Assembly (NCBI GenBank): GCA_049999725.1
Contig: JBNGIS010019058.1
Location: 1 to 29,056, forward strand
Reading direction: 5' to 3'
DNA length: 29,056 nucleotides
Origin: Haplomitrium mnioides
Taxonomy: Eukaryota; Marchantiophyta; Haplomitriopsida; Calobryales
Part shown: one piece after another, positions 1 to 10,319 of the stretch
Layout of the letters: every line of letters begins with the position of its first letter
Position numbering within the stretch: position 1 is the stretch's first letter
The notes under the pieces: model-generated
The model's database searches: none
What the model saw: only the letters and a program-made list of their open reading frames with translations
Told to the model about the DNA's origin: nothing
Made by a program: the position numbers and the translations under genes

Positions 1-289
1 GGAGCAAGCGCAGCCGAAAGGGGGATTCATCATAGTTCCGGCAGAACTTGGGGCAAAACTTCGGTGGGGACCAACTGCAACATCTGACAGTTCGTCAGAG
101 GGACTAACGGTCCTAAGGGGCATGACAATCCCTATAACGAGCTTTCTCAACAGATAACAATGGGAGTCTCAGGCACACGCTTGGTTCTTATCTCGAGGAA
201 AGGATGAAACGGCGACAATCAACACCGTTCTTATTCAGCGAGCAGGGGAAGTCCGCGGTTCTACGGATGACGTGGCGAGCGTAGGTTGT

Positions 290-389
290 NNNNNNNNNNN
301 NNNNNNNNNNNNNNNNNNNNNNNNNNNNNNNNNNNNNNNNNNNNNNNNNNNNNNNNNNNNNNNNNNNNNNNNNNNNNNNNNNNNNNNNN
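290..389. other. Assembly gap (100 N)
   Basis: A run of exactly 100 N, the usual placeholder size. The bases on both sides are near-identical (gatgacgtggcga at 266-278 and at 390-402), so the gap lies inside a tandem sub-repeat array. The true length is probably a multiple of a sub-repeat unit rather than 100. Confidence 0.97.
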
Positions 390-1315
390 GATGACGTGGC
401 GACTCCAGGGGCCCCGAAGCGACTTACGGGACACGCGTCACCAGAAGGATAGTTCACTGGACCTCGGGAAATTGGCGGGTCAACTGCGGAAGGCGTAGTC
501 AGCACGTCGGTCCGCCTACCCCTTTGCGAGGCGGCGGTGCAGCGGATGACGTGGCGAGCTGAGCGTAAAGTGGAATCTTCGCGGGAATCTGCGAAATCTC
601 TTCCCGCAAGGTTCCCCGTTCTTTCCAAGAGGATTACCGTTATACCAATCTTTCTCACTCAACTGAGAAGGCACGTGGCGTGATTTCCTTTCTCGTTCTA
701 ACTGAATTACCTGACGAAGGTGCCACGCGTCGTTTCCTCCCACTGCGAGCTCAACGGACATAACAACCTTCTCTTCGAATCGAGCTCGCGGGGTGGAGCG
801 CACGCGAGGGGAGTATACCTTGGCAACTTTCGGATTTCTTCGGGTTAATGCACAGACAATCTTAGGGCGCGAGGCGACTGCATGCGAAGGGGAGTCGCAA
901 ACGAAGGGGGGCTGGGATTTGAATTCACTGACAAGACAACGTGAAGCAGAGTTACTCGCTCCAAGGGGCCAAGGGGATTCGGAGGTGGACTGGAGGGGCG
1001 TTGAGAATCGCAGAGTGAGGAGCTCTGGATGCTCGGGCGATCCAGGTGAACTCATCCTTGCCGGTGGACCAGAGCGGAGGGTTACTCATACGGTGTTTCG
1101 ATTGGATTCTAGTCAGACTGTACTTCGGGAGAAGCCACCATGGGAGGACTTGGGGTCTTCTTTGCATTCCCTATGTAGAAGCATCACGACTTGAGGATAA
1201 GGAAACCGCAATGAGGGGCGGCTGGGGTGGGAGTCCCAGTTATGACTTCGAGAGAGGCCGCCAAGTGAGGAGCTTGGGGTTGTCTCTGCCGTTCCTTGTG
1301 TGTGAGCATCAGCCC

Positions 1316-1499
1316 AGAGTGTTCGAGGACACTCTGGTGTGTAATTCTTCAAGTGGAGCTGAGAGGGGGGGCTGCGTTAGTGCCCACGCACTGCGTAGTA
1401 AGACTCGTCGAGGCTCGGGGTGTAGTGGGCTACCGGCAGCTGGTAGAGCTGTCTTCCAGAGGTGGAAGTAAAAGAAACTCTCTTCCTAGCCTGAGGAAG
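1316..1499 (+). repeat. Promoter-proximal inverted-repeat cluster in LTR U3
   Basis: Three short inverted repeats follow one another upstream of the TATA-like box. The first is AGAGTGT / ACACTCT at 1316-1335 with a 6-base loop. The second is CTTCCA / TGGAAG at 1453-1468 with a 4-base loop. The third is CTTCCT / AGGAAG near 1482-1499. The same series recurs in the 3' LTR (20034-20054 and 20173-20188 are the first two). The last two also occur in the diverged solo LTR (28017-28032 and just downstream). Conservation between subfamilies suggests protein binding or RNA structure; the function is unknown. Confidence 0.5.
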
Positions 1500-1659
1500 T
1501 AAAAGCAGGGCTTCTTGCGAGGGAAGTAGAAAAACTATCTGGAGTGGAGGGTGTGTGGGTTGCTGGGCTGCAGTTGTAAGGCAACGGGTCTCATAAGGGA
1601 AGTATACATAGTTAGAATTCCAGAGGGCCTTCAAGGACTCTGTTTTCTCTTGTATATTG

Positions 1660-1666
1660 TATAAAT
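1660..1666 (+). promoter_or_regulatory. TATA-like box of LTR copy F
   Basis: TATAAAT lies in the block ending gtataaat. It is conserved at the same LTR position in the other copies (3031-3037 minus strand, 7375-7381, 13519-13525, 20387-20393). It would put transcription start about 0.55-0.6 kb from the LTR end, giving a U3 of about 3.2 kb and a short R/U5. This is inferred from position and sequence only. Confidence 0.45.
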
Positions 1667-2027
1667 GTGTTTGTCTATATGTGTAGTTAGATTTCATTTC
1701 TGCATGTGTGTCCCTTTGAGTTCTTAGATTAGTGGACATCAGATCAGCTGAGCACACCCTGGGAACACACTTGAAGGGGGAGTTCAATCCCTTGACACAA
1801 GTCTGGTTTCCTGAGGGTGAATGCTCTCTGTTCCTGATCCTATTTGCATAGTTAGGAATTAGTGCAACTTAGCATGTTAGGATAGTTATGGAAGTGTGGT
1901 GTCAGTCCTGTGACAACCCTGAAAGGGGGAGTCCAGAACTGTTGTATGGAACGTTGGTGCAGGTCACATCACCTATTCTGCCCCAAGCACAAATAAGGTG
2001 GCAGGGTTTGAGTTATTGGACCCTTGG

Positions 2028-2033
2028 AATAAA
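2028..2033 (+). promoter_or_regulatory. Candidate polyadenylation signal in LTR copy F
   Basis: AATAAA sits about 360 bp downstream of the TATA-like box, where the R region of the LTR should lie. The 5' LTR of the 7731-20920 element has the same hexamer at 13875-13880. The outer LTR and the minus-strand LTR have a mutated version reading AATACA. Confidence 0.35.
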
Positions 2034-2289
2034 GAGCAGGAATTACACACAAACCAGCTGGGGGGTGTTGGGTATGGACCTGGGGTTATTGAATGATTGA
2101 CTTGAGTAGAAGAAGAAGAGGAGTGAGAAGTGCATAAAAGGCTTGTAAGGAGAAGAAGAGTTCTTAAGGTCTGGAAGTGGTAACTGGCAAGGGGCCATCT
2201 CAGAAAAGAACCTGAAGGCCCGCAATCTGTCCTCTTCTGCACTCGAAATAGGGCCTGAAAACGTTAAGGCCGGAAACAACGGAGCGACA

Positions 2290-2429
2290 CAACCTCTAGT
2301 TGCTCTGTTTCTCAGGAGTGGCTTTCTCACCAACTAACTTGAGTCTCTTGTGCACACAGTGGTCTCTCTGGTTCGGGTTGGTCTCAAGTTTTTCAAACCT
2401 TTGTTCCTCCTTCTAGCGCCAAAAATTCA
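2290..2429 (-). mobile_element. Untranslated leader and primer-binding site of a minus-strand element
   Basis: Read on the minus strand, this is the sequence that follows the 5' LTR in the outer element (21185-21330). It has a short spacer, then the primer-binding-site candidate tggcgctagaaggagg (2406-2421), then the leader up to gcaactagagg. The leader is cut at 2290-2294 by the 3' end of the plus-strand LTR. The gag that should follow is absent, which fits insertion of copy F into this leader; caacc (2290-2294) would be the target duplication. An inversion at the same point is the alternative. Confidence 0.75.
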
Positions 2430-3030
2430 TGTCGCTCCCCTGTTCCAGGCCTTAACCTTCTCAGTCACCTCTTTGGAGGCAAGAGAGGACAGGTTACAGG
2501 CTTTTAGGTTCTTTTCTGAGATGGCCTCTTACCAGTTATCGTTTTCAGGCCTTAAGAGCTTTCCCCTTCCTTACAAGCCTTATGTTCACCACTCACTCTT
2601 CTTTAGTTTGCACTCAACTCATTCATTCAAAACCCCAGTCCACATTCATCACGCCCAACATTCGTGTAATTCTTTCTATGTATTCCAAAGGTCCAAACCT
2701 GGGACCCTGCCACCTTATTTGTGCTTGGGGCAGAATAGGTGCTGGTGACCTACACCACTTAAACAATAAAAAAAAGCTGGACTCCCCCTCTCAAGGTTGT
2801 CTCAGAGCTAAAACAGATTATCCTAACTATCCTAATGTGATCTACTTCTTAACTATGCAACCGGATCAGGAACAGAGAGTTCCTATGATACTAGAACTGT
2901 GGCAAGGGATTGGACTCCCCTTCCAAGACTGTTCCCAGGGTCTGCTCAACTATCCCGATGCCTTCTAATCTAATAACTCACTATGACACAATGCAGAAAT
3001 GAGATCTAGCTACACAGATATAGAAAAACG

Positions 3031-3037
3031 ATTTATA
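3031..3037 (-). promoter_or_regulatory. TATA-like box of LTR copy R
   Basis: TATAAAT on the minus strand, in the same gtgtataaat context as the other LTR copies and about 600 bp before the LTR end. Confidence 0.4.
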
Positions 3038-4887
3038 CACTATATGCAAGAGAAAACATAGTCCTTCAAGGCCCTCTGGATTTCTACAAATTGACACTTC
3101 CCTTATGAGTCATGTTGCCTTACAACTTGCAGCCCAGCAACCCACACACCCTGCTCTCTAGATAGTTTTTTTTAACTTCCCACGCAAGAAGCCCTGCTTT
3201 TACTTCCTCACGCTAGGAAGAGAGTTTCTTTGACTTCTACCTCAGAAAGACAGCTTTCCCAACTGCAAGTAGCTTACTCCACCCCCGAGCCTCGACGGGT
3301 CATCTCGCGCAGTGCAAAGGCACTAACGCAACCCCTCCCCCTCTTAGCTCCACTTGAAGAATCACACCAGAGTGTACTCCGAGCACTCTAGGTTGATGCG
3401 CTTGCACAAGGAACTGCCGAGCCGACTCCAAGCTTCTCACTTGGCAGTCCCTCCTTAGTTCTCAGTAGACCAAGAATTCCTTTGAACTAACGTATCGGTT
3501 CACCTCCGCTCTGGTCCACCGGCAAGGATGAGTACACATGGATTGCCCGAGCATCCAGAGCTCCTCACTCTACGATTCTCGACGCCCTTCCAGTCCACCT
3601 CCAAATCCCTCTGGCCCCTTGGAGCTAGTACACCCGCTTCACGTAATTCCTCACAGAACTCTTCACCCCTGCCTTACCATGCGCAATTCGCTCGTCTTGC
3701 GGTCGTTGTTGCTTCCTGCAATTGCCCGTGCATCCACCCGAAAGAATTTGAAAGTCGTCGATGTATACCCGCTTGCGAGTGCTGAACTCACGAGCCCGAT
3801 CCCAAGAAAAGTCGTTAATCCCGTTGGCTCCCTAGAGCTGGGAGGTGACAACGTGTGGCGCTTCGCCAGTTAATCCCGTTACAACCGACAAGGAGAGCGC
3901 GCCGCGTGTCCCACCATGATGAAAGTACAACGGTAACTTCAACGGGGAGTTCGAGGAATCTTGCGGCTGAGATTTTGTAGATTCGGGCGACTAAGTCCGA
4001 AGGGTTCTTTGGAATAGAGTTCTAAAGCGCCCCGTGGAACCCAGTCCACGATGCTCCAAATATTCCCTCGCAGATCCCAAGTCACCCTCCTCGCGCCACG
4101 TCACCCGCTACACCGCCGTCCGACGTCGCCCCAAAAGGGGGTAGGCTCACCGTTGCGCTGACTCTCCCTTTCGTAGTTGACCCGCTCTTTGCCCAAGGTC
4201 CGATGAGCCCTTCTCCTGGTGCCGCGTGTCCCGTGAGCTGCTGCGGGGTCCCTAGAGTCGCCACGTCCTCTGAAAGGCGCCGTCCGACAACGCCCCGCAA
4301 AGGGGTAGGCGGACCGTCGGCTGATCTCCTTCCGAGGTTGACCTACGGAACCCCCTCATTGGTCCACGTTATCTAAGGCCCTCTACGGACTCCCTGCGCT
4401 TGCCGAGTAAGAACTTGTGCCAATTGTCGATGTTTCATCTTTCCCTCGAGATAAGAATTGTGCGTGCGCCTAAGGCTCCCTTCGTTATCTTATTCGAAGA
4501 CTCAATATAGGAACTACAAGGCCCTTCGTCCCTCTGTTGAACTTTCAGATGCTGCAGTTGGACCCCGTCAAACTTTTGCCCTTGGTCATGCCAAAGCTAC
4601 ATTGAATCACCCTTTCAGCGCCTACTTGCTCCTCCGTCGGTCGAACCTGCGTTAAATCCCCTTTCTGGCTCTCTTCTGTGTTTCCTTTTGACGGATCCGC
4701 ACTAAGTCACCCCTTCGGCTTCCCCGCTCGGATCTTTGATGTATCTTCCTTTTGGCACTCTTCCTTTCCCTTTGGCCAGACCCCCAATAAGTCGCTGTTT
4801 CTGGCCGTCTTCCTTGCTCCTCAGTTGGTTTCCTCGCGGATCCCTCTCAACCGGGGTCCCCACGTCGTAAGACTAATCTAAACCCCG

Positions 4888-4908
4888 CTAAGTGGGCTCC
4901 CCACTTAG
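4888..4908 (-). repeat. Perfect hairpin CTAAGTGGG / CCCACTTAG in LTR U3
   Basis: A 9-bp perfect inverted repeat with a 3-base loop, at LTR offset about 690. It also occurs at 8419-8439 and 17882-17902. Degenerate, multiplied forms occur in the solo LTR (around 25668-25790 and 26070-26100). Confidence 0.7.
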
Positions 4909-7374
4909 GAAGGCGCCTTTTCGCAGGTTCTCAAGCCTCCTGGTGCCACCACGTCATCGGTGGAATCCCGCGATGTGCTCTGGAGATGCCACGTTTCCGG
5001 GAAACCTCGCGAGGCCTTTCGGGGACTCCATATTTTTGCACGGATTTGCGGACTCAAATGGAAGGAATCGATTGGCCCTTGCAGGGCGCACTCTTGCTTG
5101 CGGGATCGAGGCGTCCCTCTTCCTTAGCCATGCTTGCCCTCGTTACGATCTCACCTTCTCATTTTCCTCCTTGCTTCCCGATTTGTGGCCGCTACAGGAC
5201 CCCCGCGATCTACCTTTCATCGGAGTGCCTTCGGATTTCATCGTTGTGGATCCGTTCCTCTTCCTCCTGCGATTGCTTTGCCATAGGTGGCTACTCTCTT
5301 CCTTCTCCCCAGACTCCGATCTCCGCATCCTCTTGAGGCCCACGGATTCTCGCTGGCCTACTTCAAATTTTGAAAAGTGGCCCTTTCTCTAGTTGGCGAT
5401 CCTAGTTCCCTCCTCATGTCCTCCGCCATGATCCCGTTTCCCTGCTAGGACTCATGCGCTCTGCTCTTAGAAGCTGTTTGAGGGTAATCTGTGGCTCCTG
5501 AGAGGTCTTCACACTTGCCAAGGGTTATTGTGTCGCTAATTCTCCCAATTTCATGAGTTCTGCTTGAATGGTCCAAACCACCGGCTGACATCGAAAAGGC
5601 GACTTGTCAGCGATCCGGTTGGGGGAATTTAAGGGTACGCCAAAAAAAATGATCTATTGGTGAATCGGGTGGCAAGATGAGGGCGGCCAGAAAATCAAGA
5701 TAACGTCGGTACGACCGACAGAGGAGCAAGCGGCGCCGAAAGGGTGACTCTTTGTAGCTTCGGCAATCACCAGGGTGAAAGTTCGACGGGGTGTGGCTGG
5801 CATCCCAAAGTTCGAATGGGGTGATTGGTCTGAAAGAGCATTGTAGTTCTTATATCAAGCTTTCAAAAAGGTTAACGAAGATAGCCTCGAGCACGCGCAT
5901 AGTTCTTACTTCAAAGGTACGATGAAATGACGACATCGGCACAGTTCTTATTTGGCGAGCGGGGTAAGTCTGCAGCGGCTCTTCGGAGGACGTAGTGAGC
6001 GCAAGGAGTCTGCGGAAGGGCTTTGGAAACGTGGCGCACTGGGGAGCTTGGTAGGGTTTTCGATGGTCAACTTCGGAAGAAGGGTTCGCGCGACGGTTCG
6101 CCTACCCCTTTGCGGAGCGGCGTCGGACGGCGCCCTTCGGAGGACGTGGCGACTCTTGGGACTCTGAAACGACTTACGGGACGCGCAGCACAAGGAAAAG
6201 ATTTCATCGGACCTCAGGCAACGTGCGGGCCAACTACGGAAGGAGCGGTCATCGTGACGGTCAGCATACCCCCTTGTAGAGCGATGTCGGACGGCGATGC
6301 AGCGGACGACATGACGCGAGGAGAACAAAGAGGGATCTGCGGGGAAATCTTTGGAGATTCCGTGGACTAGGTTCCGCATGGTGCTTTGGAACTCTGTTCC
6401 GAAGAACCTTTCGAACTTAGCTACGGGAATCTGCGGAATCTCGACCCGCAAGATTCTTCGGACTCCCTGTTGAAGTTACCGTTGTACTTTCATCATGGCG
6501 GGACACGCGGTGCGCTCTCCTTGTCAATTGTAGCGAGATTAACAAGCGAAGCGCCATGCGTTGTCACCTCCCAATTCCATAAAGCCAACAAGATTAACGA
6601 CCTTTCTTGGGATCAGGCTCGCGAGTTCAGCGCTCGAAAAAAGGGTATACATCGATGGTCTTCGAATTCTTGGGGTTTGATGCACGAGCAATTGCGGGGC
6701 ACGACAATGATAGGAAGACAAGGGAATCGTGCATGGTAAAGCAAGGGTGAGAATTCAGTGAGGAACTACGTGAAGCAGGTGTACTAGCTCACAGGGGCCA
6801 AGAGGATTCAGAGGAGGACTGGAGGGGTGTCGAGGATTGCAGAGCGAGGAGTTCTAGATGCTCGGGCGATCCAGATGACCTCATCCTTGCCGGTAGACCA
6901 GAGCGGAGGGGGACTGATACGATAATTCGAAGGGATTCCGACCTGCCGAGAACTAAGGAGAGGCTGCCAAGTGAGGAGCTTGGAGTTGTCTCAACATTTT
7001 TTTTGTACAAGTGCATTAGCCCAAAGTGTTCGGAGTACACTCTGGTGTGATTCTTCAAGTGGAGCTGAGAGGGGCGGGCTGCGTTAGTGCCTGCGCACTG
7101 CGCGGGATGACCTGTCGAGGCTTGGGGGTGGAGTGAGCTACATGCAACTGGGAAAGCTGTCTTCCAAAGGTGGAAGTCAAAGAAACTCTCTTCCTAGCTT
7201 GAGGAAGTAAAAGCAGGGCTTCTCGCGAGGGAAGTTAAAAAACCATCTGGAGAGAGGGCTGGGTGGGTGGTTGTTGGGCTGCGAGTTGTAAGGCATCAAG
7301 GATTCAGAAGGAAAAGAATCACTGGCAGAAATCCAGAGGGCCTTCAATGACTTTGTTTTCTCTTGCACATAGTG

Positions 7375-7381
7375 TATAAAT
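7375..7381 (+). promoter_or_regulatory. TATA-like box of outer 5' LTR
   Basis: TATAAAT in the conserved agtgtataaat context. The outer element's R/U5 downstream of it is now split by a 13-kb insertion, so any transcript would run into the inserted element. Confidence 0.4.
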
Positions 7382-7725
7382 CGTCTGTCTATATCTGTGT
7401 AGTTAGATTTCCTTTCTGCATTGTGTCCTAGTGATTTATTAGATTAGAAGGAATCGAGATAGTTGAGCAGACCTTGGGAACAACCCTGAGAGGAGGAGTC
7501 CAATCCCTCGACAAAGTTCTAGTATCTAGGAGGTGAATGCTCTCTGTTCCTGATCATGTTGCATAGTTAGGAATTAGATTACATTAGGATAGTTAGGATA
7601 ATCTGTTTCAACTCTGTGACAACCCTAAGAGGGGGAGTCCAGCCTTGTTGTATTGTTCAAGTGGTGCAGGTCACCTACACCCATTCTACCCCAAGCACAA
7701 ATAAGGTGGCAGAGTCTCAGGTTTG

Positions 7726-7730
7726 GACCT
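7726..7730 (+). repeat. Left 5-bp target-site duplication (gacct)
   Basis: gacct immediately precedes the LTR start tgtcaactcg. The same five bases follow the 3' LTR end at 20921-20925. A 5-bp duplication is the usual integrase signature of plant LTR retrotransposons. Confidence 0.93.
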
Positions 7731-8418
7731 TGTCAACTCGTGCTTTGGAGCACTCAAGCAGAATTCACGAAATCAGAAGCATCAGCGACACAATAATCCT
7801 TGGCAAGTGTGAAGGCCTCTCAAGAGCCACGAAGTACCCTCAAACAACTACTAAAAGCAGGGCGCATGAGTCCTGAGAGGGAAACAAGATCATGACGGAA
7901 GAGAGGAGGAAGGAACCAAGATCGCTAACCAGAGGAGGGGCCACCTTTCAATGTTCGAAGCAGGCCAATGAGGGCCTGTGTGTGAGAGGGGAATGCGGGA
8001 ATTGGAGCCTGGGGAAAAAGAAGAGAGCGGCAACCTATGGTGAAGCGATTGCAGGAGGAAGAAGAATAGATCCACAACAACGAAATCCGAAGGCACTCCA
8101 AAGAAAGGCAGATCGTGGGGGTCCTAAAGCAACCACAAACCGGGAAGCAAGGATCAAGAGCTGAAAGGAGGAGGTGAGATCGTCACGAGGGCGAGCAAGG
8201 CCAGGAAAGAGGGATGCCTCGATCCCGCAAACAGGAGCGAGCCTTGCAAGGGCTGATCGAATGCTCCATTCGAGTTTGCAAGTCCTAGCAGAAGAGTGGA
8301 GTCATAGGAAGGTCCTGTGAGATTCCACAGAGACGTGGCGTCTCCAAAGCACTTCGCGGGATTCCACGGATGACGTGGCGGCACCAAGAGGCCCGTGATT
8401 TTGCGGAAAGGCGCCTCC

Positions 8419-8439
8419 CTAAGTGGGGAGCCCACTTAG
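8419..8439 (+). repeat. Perfect hairpin CTAAGTGGG / CCCACTTAG
   Basis: A 9-bp perfect stem with loop gag at LTR offset 688. It is followed by a conserved GGGTTCCGAT block. It is identical in stem and position to the copies at 4888-4908 and 17882-17902. Confidence 0.7.
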
Positions 8440-9312
8440 AGGGGTTCCGATCCGTCTTACGACGTGGGAACCCTGGTTAAGAGGGATCCGTGAGGAAACC
8501 AACAGGGGACCATAGAGGGGGGCCCAAAGCAGCGACATATCGAGGGTCTGACTGAAGGAAAACGGAGAAGTGCCGAAAGGATGATACATCGGAGATCCGA
8601 GCGGAGGAGGAGAGGGGAAGCCGAAGGGGCAACTTAGTGCAGATCCATCAAGAGGAAACATAGAGGAGAGCCGAAAGGGGGACAAATCACCTAACGGGCT
8701 GAATAAGAGCGAGTGAAGGCAAAAAGGCGAATGATTATTGATCTGATTCAAACGATGTGCATTAGTGACGAAATAGTGACCCATCGCAAACCATCCAACG
8801 AGAAGAAGGTTGAGCCAGAATGGCGATATGATGCCTATCCGGTGGGGGAAAACGAGGGGTACAGCAAAAGAACGATCTATCGGCAAATCGGCAAGCGAGA
8901 TGAGAGCGACCGAAAAATGAAGCTAACCCCGGTGCGACCAAGAGAGGCGCTAGCGGCGCCGAAAGGATGATTCAATGCCAATCCGGCATCACAAGGGTGA
9001 AAGTTCAAGGGGTTGCGGCCGGCATCCGAAAGTTGAAAAGGGGTGAACGGTCTGTAAAAGCCTTGTAGTTCTTATATCAAGCTTTCAAAAATGTTAACGA
9101 AGATAGCCTCGGGCTCGCGCATAGTTCTTACTCCGAAAGTACGACAAAACATCAACATCGGCATAGTTCTTATTCGACGAGCGAGGTAAGTCCGCATCGG
9201 TTCTTCAGATGACGTGGTGAGCGCAAGGAATCCGCGGAAGGGCTTCGGAAACGTGGCGCGCTGGGGAGCCTGGCAGGGTTTCCGAAGGTCAACTTCGGAA
9301 GAAGGGTCCTCG

Positions 9313-9660
9313 CGACAATCCGCCTACCCCTTTGTAGGGCAACGTCGGACGGCGGCTTTCAGACAACTTGGCGCCTTGGGAAGCACGCAGGGGTTCTGAG
9401 GGTCAACCTTAGAAGGAAGTCAGCCGACGGTCCGCCTACCCCTATGTGAGGTAGCGTCGGACGGCGCCCTTCGGAGGACGTGGCGACTCCAGGGACCACG
9501 AAGCAACTCATAGGACACGCGGCACAAGGAGAGGAGTTCATCGGACCTCAAGTAACGTACAGGTCAACTACAGAAGGAGCGGTCAGCGCGACGGTCAGCC
9601 CACCCCCCTTGCGGGGTGGTGTCGGACGGCGGTGCAGCGGACGACGTGGCGCGAGGAGAA
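9313..9660 (+). repeat. Tandem U3 sub-repeats with GACGTGGC motifs
   Basis: Three units, each beginning with a form of ccgcctaccccttt and running into gtcggacggcg. They start near 9318, 9431 and 9593, spaced about 112 and 165 bp. GACGTGGC occurs at 9477-9484 and 9643-9650, and tgacgtgg at 9210-9217 just upstream. Equivalent arrays lie at about 390-560, 4095-4320 (minus), 6091-6312, 18777-19003 and 26560-26860. Confidence 0.7.
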
Positions 9661-10311
9661 GAAAGAGGGATCTACGGGAGAATCTGTGGAGATTCTGTGG
9701 ATTGGGTTCCGTGGGGCACTTCAAAACTTGGTTCCGAAGAGCCTCTTTGGACTTGGTTCTACGGGAATCTGTGGAATTTCTTCCTGCAAGATTCCTCGGA
9801 GCTCCTTGTAAAATTACCATTGTACTTGTCTTTCTCGATCAACCAAAGGGACACACGGCTTGATTTCCCTTCCTGCTAAAACTATTTTAACTGACAATGG
9901 AACCACGCGTCGCATTCTCTCACTTCGAGCTCAACGGCCAAAACAACTATTCATTGGATCGGGCTTCGGGGGATCAGCGCTCGCAGGGAGTATACATTGT
10001 TTGCCTTCAATTATGTTCAAGTTGATGCATGGGCAATTGCGGGGCACTATAGCGATGCGAGGCACAAGAATCGTACATGGTAAGGCAGGGGTGAGGATTC
10101 AGTGAAGAGCTACATGAAGTAGGGGTACTAGCTCAAGGGGAACCGAGGGATTTAGAGGAGGACTAGAAGGGTGCCGAGGATTGCAGAGTGAGGAGCTCTA
10201 GATGCTCGAGCGATCCAAGTGATCTCATCCTTGTAGGCGGACTAGGGCGGAGGGTTACTGATACGATAGTTCGAAGGGATCTCGACTTGCCGAGAACTAA
10301 GAAGAGGCTGC

Positions 10312-10319
10312 CAAGTGAG
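10312..10319 (+). repeat. Left 8-bp repeat (caagtgag) flanking the copia fragment
   Basis: caagtgag occurs here and at 13113-13120, and once in the uninterrupted LTR copies (for example around 6970). Four bases (caag) could also be the end of the copia sequence (the codon after QVC is aag), so the true duplication may be 4-8 bp. Confidence 0.75.

Larger units (their letters stand above)
1..2289 (+). mobile_element. 3' part of a plus-strand Ty3/gypsy LTR (copy F)
   Basis: This stretch aligns by eye with the 3' LTR at 17196-20920 from about 1.2 kb into that LTR to its end. The first kilobase and more therefore lies left of the window. It ends in gcgaca at 2289, the same terminal motif as the other copies. 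Inside it are the tandem GACGTGGC sub-repeats (around 266-560, with an assembly gap in the middle), the promoter-proximal inverted repeats (1316-1499), a TATA-like box (1660-1666) and an AATAAA signal (2028-2033). Its U3 resembles the minus-strand LTR at 2430-5590 more than the LTRs at 7731-20920, so the two may be one subfamily. Open frames here on either strand show no protein I recognise. Whether this LTR belongs to a full element or is solo cannot be told from the window. Confidence 0.85.
2430..5590 (-). mobile_element. Minus-strand Ty3/gypsy 5' LTR (copy R)
   Basis: Read on the minus strand it begins tgtcagccgg at 5590 and ends gggagcgaca at 2430, matching the LTR termini of the 7731-20920 element. 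It holds the CTAAGTGGG hairpin (4888-4908), sub-repeats with GACGTGG (around 4095-4104 and 4261-4270), the inverted-repeat cluster and a TATA-like box (3031-3037). At 3161 bp it is about 560 bp shorter than the 3' LTR at 17196-20920. Roughly 270 bp of this is missing near 4640-4660, where the block seen at about 18150-18410 is absent. It belongs with the leader at 2290-2429, so it is a 5' LTR. The open frames on the + strand here (for example 4892-5392) are discussed under findings. Confidence 0.88.
5591..7730 (+). mobile_element. Outer element 5' LTR, left piece
   Basis: It starts abruptly at LTR offset about 980 (compare about 18178 in the 3' LTR), directly after the TG-start of the minus-strand LTR at 5590. 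It ends at gtttggacct, the insertion point of the 7731-20920 element. It carries two tandem sub-repeats (about 6091-6312), the inverted-repeat cluster, a TATA-like box (7375-7381) and two PPT-like motifs (near 7483-7500 and 7622-7640). Continuity with 20926-21184 is shown by the minus-strand LTR, where the equivalent of gtttggacct runs straight into tttggaatacat (around 2685-2700 on the minus strand). Confidence 0.85.

Noticed and set aside
516-1471. Overlapping open frames of 130-180 codons on both strands near the left end
   Set aside because: They lie in LTR sequence repeated elsewhere, show no conserved domain, and several overlap each other on opposite strands; the long frames follow from GC- and purine-rich composition.
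9300-9660. Regular repeats that could suggest a CRISPR array or satellite
   Set aside because: Only two or three units, 110-165 bp apart and imperfect, inside an LTR of a eukaryotic retrotransposon.
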